A DNA stretch of 64,000 nt from Phoronis australis (lineage: Eukaryota; Phoronida; Phoronidae): contig NMRA01000304.1 of NCBI GenBank assembly GCA_002633005.1, positions 151,200-215,199 on the forward strand, written 5' to 3'. Below, piece after piece: positions 13,001-25,000 of the stretch. A program made the translations under genes and the position numbers. The notes below the pieces were generated by a model. The model saw only the letters and a list, made by a program, of their open reading frames with translations, searched no databases and had not been told where the DNA came from. Each line of letters opens with the position of its first letter. Position 1 is the first letter of the stretch.

Positions 13001-16000
13001 TTTTTCAGCTGAATGTCATGTAAGTGGTAAAGCCCCAGGCAGCAACTGTTTGGCCATTATGGTATTTCCTTGTTATTAATCCTCTTTCTAACAGTTTTAC
13101 GACTCCGAGAATGTGAGCTCTGCATTTTCAACTCCTCCATAAAACATTAAATTCTGCTTATTCAATCTGCATGCAATCCTATTTTCCTACTAGTAATGGT
13201 AAAATCTCACTAATGTAGGACACGATATGGCATACAAGTGATTTTTTCATAAAAGATAAAAAATTTGCACCGCCTTAATACTGTATCACTATAAGTTTTC
13301 TACGACGGCTCTATTAAGGAAAGTTATGGGAAATCGACATTCACAAGACTTTTGGAGGCTTTTGAAAAATGATAAGATCAGTTTTAATAATTTTTGTCGA
13401 AAATAAGTGAAATTTTACCATATGTCAAACTAAAAAACAAGTTGAAATACATCATTGTATGCCGTAATGATAAAAGACTTCAAAGGGATAAATTATGTAA
13501 CATATTAATCTGCTGTGTTCATCCACAGGATAGACCTGGGCATTTAATTTGAGAAACTAAGAAATCACAAGGAGAGCGAAAATCAGTTGGGGGACTTTAT
13601 GACAATTGTTTCTGAAAATTCATTTCAGGGACAGTCATTGATTTGGGAATTTGATTCGAATTTCCACTTAACACATTAGGGTCGACTAATAGCTGAATAT
13701 TGACAATGTATTGATTGTTTGTTAATCACAGGAGCGATTTCTGTGTGTTTTAGAAGGTGAAATTCTGCATGTGTACTGTGAGATAGTAGCGTTATAAACT
13801 CATAGTGGCTTAAAGGACAATGTATTTTATAAACTCCACTTGCGACATTCTTTCCTCAGATCAGAAGTGAGTTTAGACTTGGGAAAACTGGCTGCTCGTT
13901 ATTGGTTGAGGCCATGTTTGTTAGTGGGGTTGACAGCGATCACCATTTTATGTGCTGAAACAATACGGCACGAAATACACTGGTTCTCTGATCGCAAATT
14001 TGATGGATATACTTATACTACTTTGACTGGAAACTGCCTGTTCTGTGTTCGAACACTCGTTGGAATTAAAAATTGTTACTAACTGGAAGTAATCAAGTTT
14101 TGTGATCGAACACTAGATGGAGTTACTTGTTCTTCTATGACTGGAAATGGCCCATTGCTATGATAGAACACTAGATGAAGTTACCTGTTGTTACTAAAAT
14201 TGCAAATACCGTGGTTCTGTATTGAAAACTTTATTTAGTTTCAAGTTGTAACATTAGTTATATTGCTTTTGGACATTTAAAAAGATTTGTGAGTCAGTAT
14301 TTAACAATATTTGTCTTACTGATATCCCGACAGATTATCTCCACATGTAACCACATGTGGTTTGTTACGGTATGATGAAAAAGGCGTAACTTTTGCGTTT
14401 GATGACTGGGCCTCATTTTTTAGTTGTAAATTGTCTCTTTGTAGAACTACTGTTGAGCAGACCCATGAGCTGTCATCAATTTCCAAGATATGTTGTTTCG
14501 CAGTTGTAGATGAGCCAACTCGCAGACGAGGCAGTCTCGCCATTCGGTGGCTAAGTCTAACCTGTGTCATTCTGTGTTTAGGTTCGTGACGTGCTGAAGA
14601 GTATGATGGCAGAGTTACACCAGACAAACATGGAACAGACGCTGCTAGCCTGGTGTAGACAAGCCACGCAGGGGTAAGATAGTGCTGGTTTGTATATCGT
14701 CAGTAATGTCTGCTGTTAGCCTGGTGTAGGAAAGTCATGCTAGGGAGTGTGATGCTGGTGTGTATACATGGGCAGCGCAGCGCCCCCTAGCCCCATAATG
14801 GTACGCCGTCCATGAACTTGCCAGTATTATCTGCTGTTAGCCTTGTGTAGGCAAGCCATGCAGGGGTAGATTGATGCTGGCGTGCAGTTATTCTGTGAAC
14901 TAGTAGAAAAGAAAATAGCAATGCCAAAACATGACCCCTAGTTTGGGCCATAATTCCGACCTATGTGGCCTGCACTCATGTGATGCTAGTCAGGTGTTGG
15001 ACCGCCTGCAATGTTTGTTTTTAGGGACATGATTGGTTTTTTACCCAAGAAGGACTAAAGTGCATACGCCAACCAGCTGTTCTAGCGCTGTTCAATGTAG
15101 AAAAGTGAACTAGCTAGCAATTTAACGCAACAACTAACAATGAATTCAATGACATAAAATATATGACAAACAATAAGTGGTGTCGGAATTTTTGGAAGCA
15201 AGGTAAGGTTTCGAAATTTTGTAAAAATGCTAGACTTTTCCTTGTTTTATTCTTAAATCACAGGGTACTCATGTTTATGTGAACGTCTTGCTTTAAAAAT
15301 TACCTCTCAAGGCGTCCGTTTTATTTTGCAGGTACAAATCCGTAGATGTCAAGAATTTTACCACTAGCTTTAGGAGTGGACTGGCATTCAACGCTCTCAT
15401 ACACAGATTCCAGTATGCACTTTTTTAAGTTATTTCACTTAATGACAGGCATTACTTACTTTTGAGCATCAAGGTATAATTTTTTATTCAGGCTCACTAT
15501 AAATGTTGCTGTCAGTCTGATCCTCTTTACTGTCTGTTTAGTTCTCTGCGCAACTTCTAACATCTGGGCTACATCAGTATAAACATTTACCAATGTGTAT
15601 ATTGCGATGCGATAACTCGTGTTAATGGAAAAGCTATTTTTTACAGAATTGGTTTCAGTGTCTGCTATGGTGAACTATTAATTAAGTAAAAAAAACTCAG
15701 GAAAGCATTAAGATTCCGCTATTTCCTTTCCTATTTCGTTTACAATTTGGCGCAGACGGATTTTTTTCACATTTGACCCACCGGAATGTACATTAAGAGA
15801 ATATTTCTTCAGCATGGTCACTGTGTTGTAGAGTTGTCACGAAACAATATTCGACTTTTCTTTTAATTATCTGTAGTAGTGCTGTAGTCACTCTTTGAAA
15901 TTTTTAAATTGAAAATTGCTCCAACAATTTTTGCGTGATGTTACTGAGCAATTCCTCCATTCAAAATTTCTGTTAATTTTTACCGAATAAATTATGATCT

Positions 16001-19000
16001 GTTTATAAACATCTTTTGCATGGCAGATAATGCGATTTGATCATGTGACTAGTTGCCAGGAACATCCCATGTACAGGTGTGTTATCGTTGCGTTACAGCC
16101 CACACCTGTTTAATTACGAAGAGTTACTGCATAAGGATGCAGACGCCTGCCTGACACACGCCTTCAATGTTGCTAACCAACACTTGGGTATAGACAAACT
16201 GTTGGATCCTGAAGGTAAGGGAGAGGAATATGTGTATCAGTGTTGAAAAGATTTTCTGGAATCTACACAGCTTCTCATGTGCTTAAAACCAATTGCTTTT
16301 GGGAAGGATCAATGCTCTCCACAATAGAAAATTCATTCTTGACAGGAATTACAAAAGTTCAAGTACATATTTAGAGGTCCACATTCATCCTAACGAGGAG
16401 TTGCTTGCAATAAGTGCGCTGAACTCGGGTGACATAAGTACAAATTTGCGGAAGAAATTAGTTATCTCCCAAAAAGTTCAAACTCTCGTTAGGTTTTCAA
16501 ACTTGACACAAGTTAGCCAAAACCATAGGGGTGAAAATCAAAGTCATTGCTGTGACGAGTCAAATCAGGTTGTGGAGGTCACCAGTCAGGATGTGGGGCA
16601 GCAGAACTCAAAAGTTAATTTAAGGAATCTGTCTTGCGACTTTTCCATAAAGTCGCTGTATTGATTATATCATCTCAAAATTCTATTCTTGAGCATATTG
16701 CTCAACAGTGGTTAGGATAATTCTTTGTCTAGATTCATTTTCATGTTTGTTTTGCACTCTTAGTTTAGTCTGAAATTACTGCACTTCCCTTTGTAAATGT
16801 CATGTAAGTTAGGCAGTAGTATAGCATGGCACATGTAAATATAGCTGTAGTCATTTCATTGATGTTGGATAACAACTGGGAGGCATTATGTAGAGTAGTA
16901 ATTTAGAAAAGATTACAGTCATTGAGATCATGTTAGTGAAAGGTGAGCATTTGTGAACATGTTTACGTAAGCGTAGACTAGCAAAATGGCTGCTTCTGAA
17001 ACGATTTGTTGGCAAGGTTGGATTATGGATGAAAATTCAGTTTCCATTCCATAAGCCAAGATTTTTTGCCACAAATGTCTCACGAGTGTCGTGTCTTGGA
17101 ACGCACCCTAGGAAAATCTAAATCTCAACGGCTTCAGGCAAACAACGCGTAGTTTAATACATTTCAGATGTGAACACTGATAAGCCCGACAAGAAATCCA
17201 TCATGATGTATTTGATGTGCTGTTACCAAGTTCTGCCTCACTCCAGTATAGTTCTCGAGAAGAAGGACGTGCTGGCCACTGAACTGGAAGAAGGGACACC
17301 TAGTGGCAGGCAGCAGGTATCTAACGTTAGGTATTCTGTGATGCACTCTCACGAGGAATAGGGCTGTGGATTGTCATGCGCCACGTGGTACTTACCCACA
17401 ATGCCATACTTCTGGCTGGCTGCTTTTCCACTGTTGGTCGTTATCTTATTTCAAAAGTTGAAAGAGGGGCAGATATACACTAATTTCTGTGGGTGAACAT
17501 TGTTTATTTTGCCTTTCAAATTTTCTGTCCTGACTCAGAAAATAGGTCAGTCCTAAATTACGTTTTCTGCCTTTGCAAAACGGGATAGCTCAGTTCTGGT
17601 CGGTGCTGCTGTCAGAAGTGTTTAAAATTAATGGACCAAATTTTGTTCTAAAAATCCACATGAGATGAGCCAAAGAAAAGAAGGTAAAGACATCGCGCTG
17701 AAACAGATACGGGCAGGCAGTTCTTTTTCTTTGAGTAATGAGACACTGGTTTCAGATTGAGTGGAGCACAGACCAAAACCAACTATGTTTTGTTTCCTTA
17801 CTTTTGGGTTCATTCAGAGTAAACATAGTTCAGCAGATCCCAACATGTCCCACAATGCATCAATGTGGAATGCTTTATAAGTAGACATTCGGGTCTGCCC
17901 CTGTAACATCAAGTCACTGCATAAATCAAAATAATAAATCAACTGTGTTACACAATTATTAAGTTCTATGTCAAGGTTCCCTGTGTGTAAATAACATGGT
18001 TGATTTTATGTCTTTCAGAGCGACGTTGACACCAAGACATTCAACAAGTCATTAGAATCAGTGTTGGCCTGGCTACTCCAGGCCAAGGAGACACACACTC
18101 AACACGGGGAGATAGGCAGTGAAGTACAGTTGGTTAAGGATCAGTTTCATCAGCATGAGGTTAGTGTATCCAGTGATGCGAAGGTGGAGTGGGAACGGCT
18201 GGAATAGGGTGACCAAGCATTCAGGATTGACTAGAGTTGGCTAGGATTGGCTGGTGAATGCCGGCCCCACTCACCTAGTATGTGTGGCTGGCACCGAAAT
18301 ATAGCCGGGGTCAAAGACCTGTGAGAACCAATTACCACACAGCCAAGAAAATGCATGTCCATGTTTATTTACGCATGTCGCTTGTCAGTAGCCTTGGGCT
18401 TTGATTACACTGAAAGTACAAATGAACCATTGCTTTAGCAAGTCTATTCTTACTCTTGCAGGAGTTCATGATGGAATTGACAAGGCACCAGGACAGGGTT
18501 GGCAATGTTCTACAGGAGGGCAACTTCTTGATCAGCGAGGGAACCATCAGTAAAGAGCAGGAAGACGAGATACGGTTACAGATGAGTGTACTCAACAACC
18601 AGTGGGAGGAGCTTCGGGTCAATGCTATGGACAGGCAGGGAAGGTACGCTTACCGTGTGACTAAACAGTTTCTGGATAAAAGGGTTGTTCACATGAGTAA
18701 ATAGTTGCTGGATAGGAAGAGCATGATGTGAAGATGGGATGAGGTGTACACATGACTATTTAGCTTATGGATAAAAAGGATGACTTTTGTGTAAAGATGT
18801 GGATAGGGTGTTCATGTGATTAAATAGCTTCTTGTTAAGTAGGACTTGGTGTGAAAGTGAGGATAGCGTGATTATGTGGCTAAATAGTTCCTGGATAAGA
18901 AGGACATGTTTGGGAAAACTGAGACTATAGTATGTTTAACTGACTGCAGGTTATGTGTGTAGTAATGCAGACATATTGTTCCTCTCTTGTTAATCGACTC

Positions 19001-22000
19001 TTTTATGTCTGACATTTTGAAGAGTACGTCAGTAATGCAGTGCATTTTTGTACGTCCTCGAAAGAGGAGAGTTCAATTTTGTATGGGCCCATTAATGGAT
19101 GTAAGTAAAAGTATTGTCGTTAACACGGCCACCATCTCTGCCACCAGACTGCAGCAGGTGTTGATGGAGCTTCAGCAAGACCAGCTGGATGCCCTGGCCA
19201 ACTGGCTGACTGAGGTGGAGAACCACATTGACAGTCACTCCACTCTGGCCACAGATCTGGACAATATACGCAAACAGGTGCACGCTCATAAGGTGAGTAC
19301 ACACCACGAACATAGGACTGCCCTATGTCTCGAGGCACGTTTAGTCAACATGTACACTTAATAATAAAAATGACTGGAGTGAATTATTTTATGAGCACAT
19401 TGCGAATATAAGGCATCAGCGAATTCCAGATGTAGATATCAATCTAATCTATTGCTGGGTGTTCTAGTAGTCTTATGTAGGACTCCTCACACTGCTTCAG
19501 TTAAGAGGAACTTAGATCAGTGTTAGTGACACTCATTGTTGGTGTCATTAGCGTGTCTTGTACAAATCAAGGTGCTGTGAAGCGTGCCGAAATATTTGAT
19601 AGGTTGTTGTTGCTACTTTCCTGCTGTGTAGTGGTCATCATTAAGAATGGACATTCTGAGCCTGTGCAAATAAAATGTGCTAGGAAAACGTTAATTTTTC
19701 AGAGAACTGCTTTTTTGTTTTGTTTTGTGAGATTTAAATATTTAATGGTAATTCTGAGAAAAGAAAATTACTTGCTAGTTTTCAACGTCTGGCACATTTT
19801 AAAACTTCTAACTGTTATCATGATTTTTAAACATCAAATTGAACATTTGTTGTGGCAGTTCATTTAAACTTTCATCCATGTAACTGTTGAATGAATGCAT
19901 CTGATTCATTAACTCCAAACTCCATATTGTTTTTGGTTTTCATCAGGAATTGCAAGAACGTCTTGAGGATCAACAAGAGAAAGTCAACAGTCTTCAAAAC
20001 ATGGTTGTGGTCGTCGATGAAAACTCAGACAGTGGTGTGTATCCGCAACTATATTGAGAACCGTTTAGATAATTATGACTATTACTTTGGAACATCCTGC
20101 ATAATTTTGTAACGCTCATTAAGTATCAAGTAGTGTAATTGGACATTAAGTTAGTGGTTCTTGTTACCAATGGTTATTGCTGTGGTCAGAATGAACGTTG
20201 TAGCTGTTATTTTTTGTTCAATAAATTGCTTCATCCTTATTTTGTCTTACTTTGAAGTTGGACATTTTTGACCCACCAATATAGTGCTCGCTCTAACAAT
20301 TAGTACTTAGAACTTTCTACCTTTTTGTGTGATTATAGAATCACGACATAGTGTGCAAGTTTGGAGTTGTGCTGTGTGCGAAATTGCTTTTAAGGTTACC
20401 AGTTTCTGTATCGTCTTAGAATCCCTGAGTTAGTAGTAGTAGTCCCTATTCCTAGTTTATAAGGTTAGCATAAGTATGGACGAGTGCGGCACTATACCTT
20501 TAAATCTCACCGGTAGTTACTAGATTTCCATTGTTACCACCAGCTTATGAGACTCTAGAACATCAGCTGGAGGTTCTGGGAACTCGTTGGGCAGCGGTCT
20601 GCAAGTGGACAGAAGAACAGTGGGTGGTCCTGCAGGACCTTCTCAACAAATGGCAGTTGTACAACGACGAGAGGAAGATCTTCAACTCTTGGCTCGTAGA
20701 CAAGGAAGAGGTGTTGGGAAGGATGAGACTAGTGGACATGGGCGATCCCAAGGAAGTGGTGAAGCAGTTGAAGAATTTGAGGGTAGGTGTGGCTGATGAA
20801 GATATGGGCAATATTAGGGCAGGTAGGGAATTATGTGGTTGAGAAAAGGTGTTGGAAAGGGTAAGTCTAGTGGGCATGTGTGATCTCAAGGAAATGGTGA
20901 AGGAGTTGAAGAATATGAGGCTTGGTGTGGCTGATTTAGGTATTGTCTAGGAGGATTTTTGGGAAATATGAGATTAGTAGACATCAGAGATGCTTATGGA
21001 ACAGGTGAAACAGTTGAAGAATTTGAAAGTAGGTTTGGTTCATCTAGGGTGTAATGGTGGGGGTACTTAGGTCGAGAAGAGGTGTTGGGATTGACGCGAC
21101 TGGTTGGCATGGGAGATCCAAAGTAAGTCATAAAGCGGTTGAAGAATTTGAGGGTATGTGTGTCTGATCTAGGATCTAGTGTGGGGAGATGGGAGATGAA
21201 AGTGAAGCAGTGAAAGAATTTGATGGTAGTTGTGATTTCCTAAGGTGTAGTGAGAGAAGGTGGGGGATCCTAAGCATGTGAGAAGTTGTTAAAGAATTTC
21301 AGAGAAGGTGTTGGTGACATTCAATGGAAATGATATGAATTTGTGCAGAACTTTTTGCTCACTTTTTTCATTTTCCATATTTTTATTTAATGGCGGTATA
21401 TTGCAGAGGCAACAAAGAGTGCTACCATGCTGAGGCAACTTTTTTGAATATCATTCATAAAACTGCGTCTCAAAACCAAGCACCTTTTCACCAAGTTGCA
21501 GAATTTTGATTTGACAGATGAAGCAGTAGCAGTTTTCAGACATGACGTAGACATTTCCATTCTGCTATAGGCAAATTGTTTGCGATTAAATGACATGTTA
21601 ACAGAAGTAGTTCCTCTTATCTATTTTAGTTACAGTAATTCTATTCATGACTCAGTGGTTGTTTAGTCACTTTGCCCTTTCGGGTATTATTATAGCCAAA
21701 GCTATTCTTGATGATGCTGTTTTCCAACTCCTCTTTAATACCTCAGCCCTCTCTTTGTCTCTGCCATCCCCCTGGTGGTAATGGGTTAACTTCATCATAA
21801 CCTATGACCTCTCACTGTAGTCCATAGAACAAGACATGGACACCCAGATGCAGCGGTTCAGCCGGCTCAGCTCCACGGGGCAGCAAATCCTAGAGAATGC
21901 CAGGGGTGACGCAAAAGTAACAGAGGAGGTCAACACACAGCTAGAAGAGTTCCGCGACCGTTGGGAAAGCCTTGTGCAACAGATGGATTGTATGAGCCGA

Positions 22001-25000
22001 GAGGTAGTCTGTAGGCTAAGTAACTAGTGTGAGATTAAATAACTCATTCTAATGAAAATTTCTCTTTTCTTTCCAGTGCTAAGATCTTTTAATCTGTCCT
22101 AGGCTGCTTTTTATCCTCTTATGTTTACCTAATTTACACTTTCTTTGACAATTGAGTAATCAGGCTTATTTTCAAAAGACAACTTGGCAAATAGAATCAG
22201 GTGTCATGTTTTGTCTTTTGTTCTTCAGATCAAACAGTCTGGGTTTGACCTGCCCAGTTTACTAGAAGCAGAAGACATGGTTCTGGAAACTTCCATTGAG
22301 TCGTCCTCTGCATTCACGTACTCATCGTCACTGCCCAAGAAGGCGCGCGTTGAGAGTCGACTGAGGCCCGAGTTTGATGCCAATGTGCAGGTACTCTGTG
22401 ACTGGCTGGACCAGACCGAGTCTAGCCTGGAGTTACTAACCAAAGAGGGAGCCACTGCAGAAGAACAGTATACTTTGGAAGAACAGGCTGTACTTGTCAA
22501 GGTACAAACTTGTTCTTAATTGGTCGAAATGTCAGTCATGTTCAGTGTAATGTTTTCATGAAGGTACTGTTAGAAATGCCTCAAAAACATTGTTCATCGA
22601 ACCTTTACAAAGAAATAATATAGTTATAATGACATGCTGGAGAAAATGAAGTTTGATGTTACACTAAAAATAAAATTTTATTTGTAATAACCTTGAACAC
22701 TACATTAATTGTGAACCGTCAATATTTAAATTGTATTCTACTTGTTATTAATGTATCATTTTCCCCTCTGAAGTTTATATTTTAAACGGCAAGTATAGTT
22801 TGACATTTTATTTTTTCAACGCGCTGGTTATTCATTCCCATTTAATCAATGCAATGAATGCAAGGGTTTTAGCTGTCTGTAGAGTCAGGTTTAAACTATG
22901 GCTATTATGGCAGATATTTGAGCATTGTCAAAGTACCTTTTACTCTCACAGCTGCTCCTACTCTCTTGGTCTCAGCATTGGTTGTATGTAAGACAATTTT
23001 TGTTAACTAGGAGGTAATGCAAATGCGGTTTTCGGGGATTAGCCAATATTTATTTGCTCTCTTTTCACAACCGATGAATTATGACCAAAATTTTGATGCC
23101 TGCAGAATAGTGCAATTGTGTGGAATAACATCTCAGTACTGTAGACGCTTGCCATACATTGTTTACATGGTAGCGATTATTGCATTAAATGAAAATGAAT
23201 GGTACCTTTAGGATATCGAGAATGAGGTTGAAAACCACATGCCTGGCTTCGAGACAATGCAGCGTGTCGGCAAACTGTTGAAAGAAGAGCTGGAAAACAC
23301 AGGCGAGTCGAGTGATGACATCTCAAAGACGTACACGGAGGTGGAGTTGCGCTGGAATTCGGTGCTTCTACTCCTGAACCAGACACAGCAGGATGTGCAG
23401 GTTTGTGTCTTTGTGTCAGAGAGCAATGTAGGCACATCTTATATGTGAATGCCAACTAAAAGAGGGACATCGTGTGAATGAAGAGTGCTGATTGGCTAAC
23501 ATCACTCTGCTTTAAAGCAGCATCTTCAAATCCCCTTTTTACCACTAAATTAACTTAATTAGTTTTAGGAAAAAGTATTTAGTTTTTTAGCATCCAATAT
23601 TGCAAACTTTCTGTAACTTTTCATTACAGATACCCTATTGAATTAAATTTTGAACTCTCATATATTGTTAATATGTTAAGGTGGCCATTGGCACCAAACA
23701 GTTCAACGATGAGCTAAACACGGTGCAAGAGATACTGTCGAGCTACGAGAAGTGGGCAGGGTCAGCGGAAAAGATCGCAGAAGAAGCAGCTGAAATAACC
23801 AAGCAACTGGAACAATGTCGGGTACTTGGCGAAATTTTGACAAAGCTAGACTACTTGACATTTATTGTGTTAACATTGGTGTTCTTAATATGTACGCAAA
23901 AACAATGATCTGTCTTGTGCAGGTGTTCCGTACAGTTTAACACACTGTTTCTCTTGTGTCGGTAAACTCTGATGCCTGAAGTTGGTGTTTTGGCATCTGG
24001 TTTATAGAAATGGCCGGAATCCTGACTTTGGTTACAAAAGCCAATTTTGATTCAGACCACTTCAGTTATGAAACTGGTCTCCAATTGTTCCTTATTCAAA
24101 ACAGAGATGTGGTTTCTTGGTTTAGAAAGAACTGGCAGTTTGTTATTGCGTAAGATTATTCTTCTGTCATGGCATATCATTTTGTTAACCAAACTGTCAG
24201 CTCTGTGCTAGACGAAAATTGATTTTTCGTTGAGACCAATTTTATAGTGGTACATGGTCTAAATCAAAGTATATTTTTTTGACAGAATACATGTTTATTG
24301 CTGCTTTAAATATTGATTGGGGTTTGTCTATTTTCAGTTGAAACTGAAAGCAATGAAGTCTCATGAAGAGCGGGTAGACCGACTCAGTGAACTTGCTAAG
24401 GAACTGGCGGAGAAAGCACCCAAAGTCTGTGAACAATTGGACGAGTTCAACCAAAGATGGGACGATACTTTCACTAAAATAGGTGATTTGATGTTGATTA
24501 CTTTATAGTCGATGATTTTTAGCATTATTGCTTTAAAGACTACAAACCTGCATTCCATTCAAGATGCGAACTTTTGGTTGAGACCAATTACTACTTCAAA
24601 ATTGGTCTCGACTTGGTCTTTACTTTGATGGGAAGTGGTTTTTGGGATTGCGAAGAACTGACAGCTCACTATTCATTGAGACTGTGCTTGGCGTATAAAA
24701 TGACACGCCAAAACAAGTCAACTTGTACAGGCTGGTCTTAAGCAACAGTTTCTTCGAAGGTCTGAAATTGTCTCATATTTGACTAAGAAGCACACTGAGA
24801 CCCAATGGTAAGTGGTCTTAATCAAAATTTGTTTTTGGTGATAGAAGGCGGATTCATGGCCACTTCCAATTTTTGTTTAAACTTTTGCATCCATTAATCA
24901 CTCTAGTTTGTTCAAAGGCATCTGTAGTGTGTTTTGGATGCCCACGAATCTGAATAAAACTAAATAAAAACAGTATGAAAGGTTTAATGTACCGGATGCC

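Larger units (their letters stand above)
12274..14581 (+). other. Intron e2-e3, 2.3 kb
   Basis: Contains a 36-bp tandem pair at 12672 and a 60-bp degenerate tandem array at 13981-14240. A stretch near 13855-13960 resembles the dispersed repeat at 24560. The open frame at 13840-14082 lies across repeats and is not considered coding. Confidence 0.75.

Noticed and set aside
17582-17622. tRNA-like A box (ATAGCTCAGTTCTGG)
   Set aside because: No B box at the right distance and no cloverleaf.
19092-19338. Minus-strand frames opposite exon e9 (likewise opposite e11, e13, e14 and e35)
   Set aside because: Shadows of the plus-strand exons, whose similarity to dystrophin is unambiguous.
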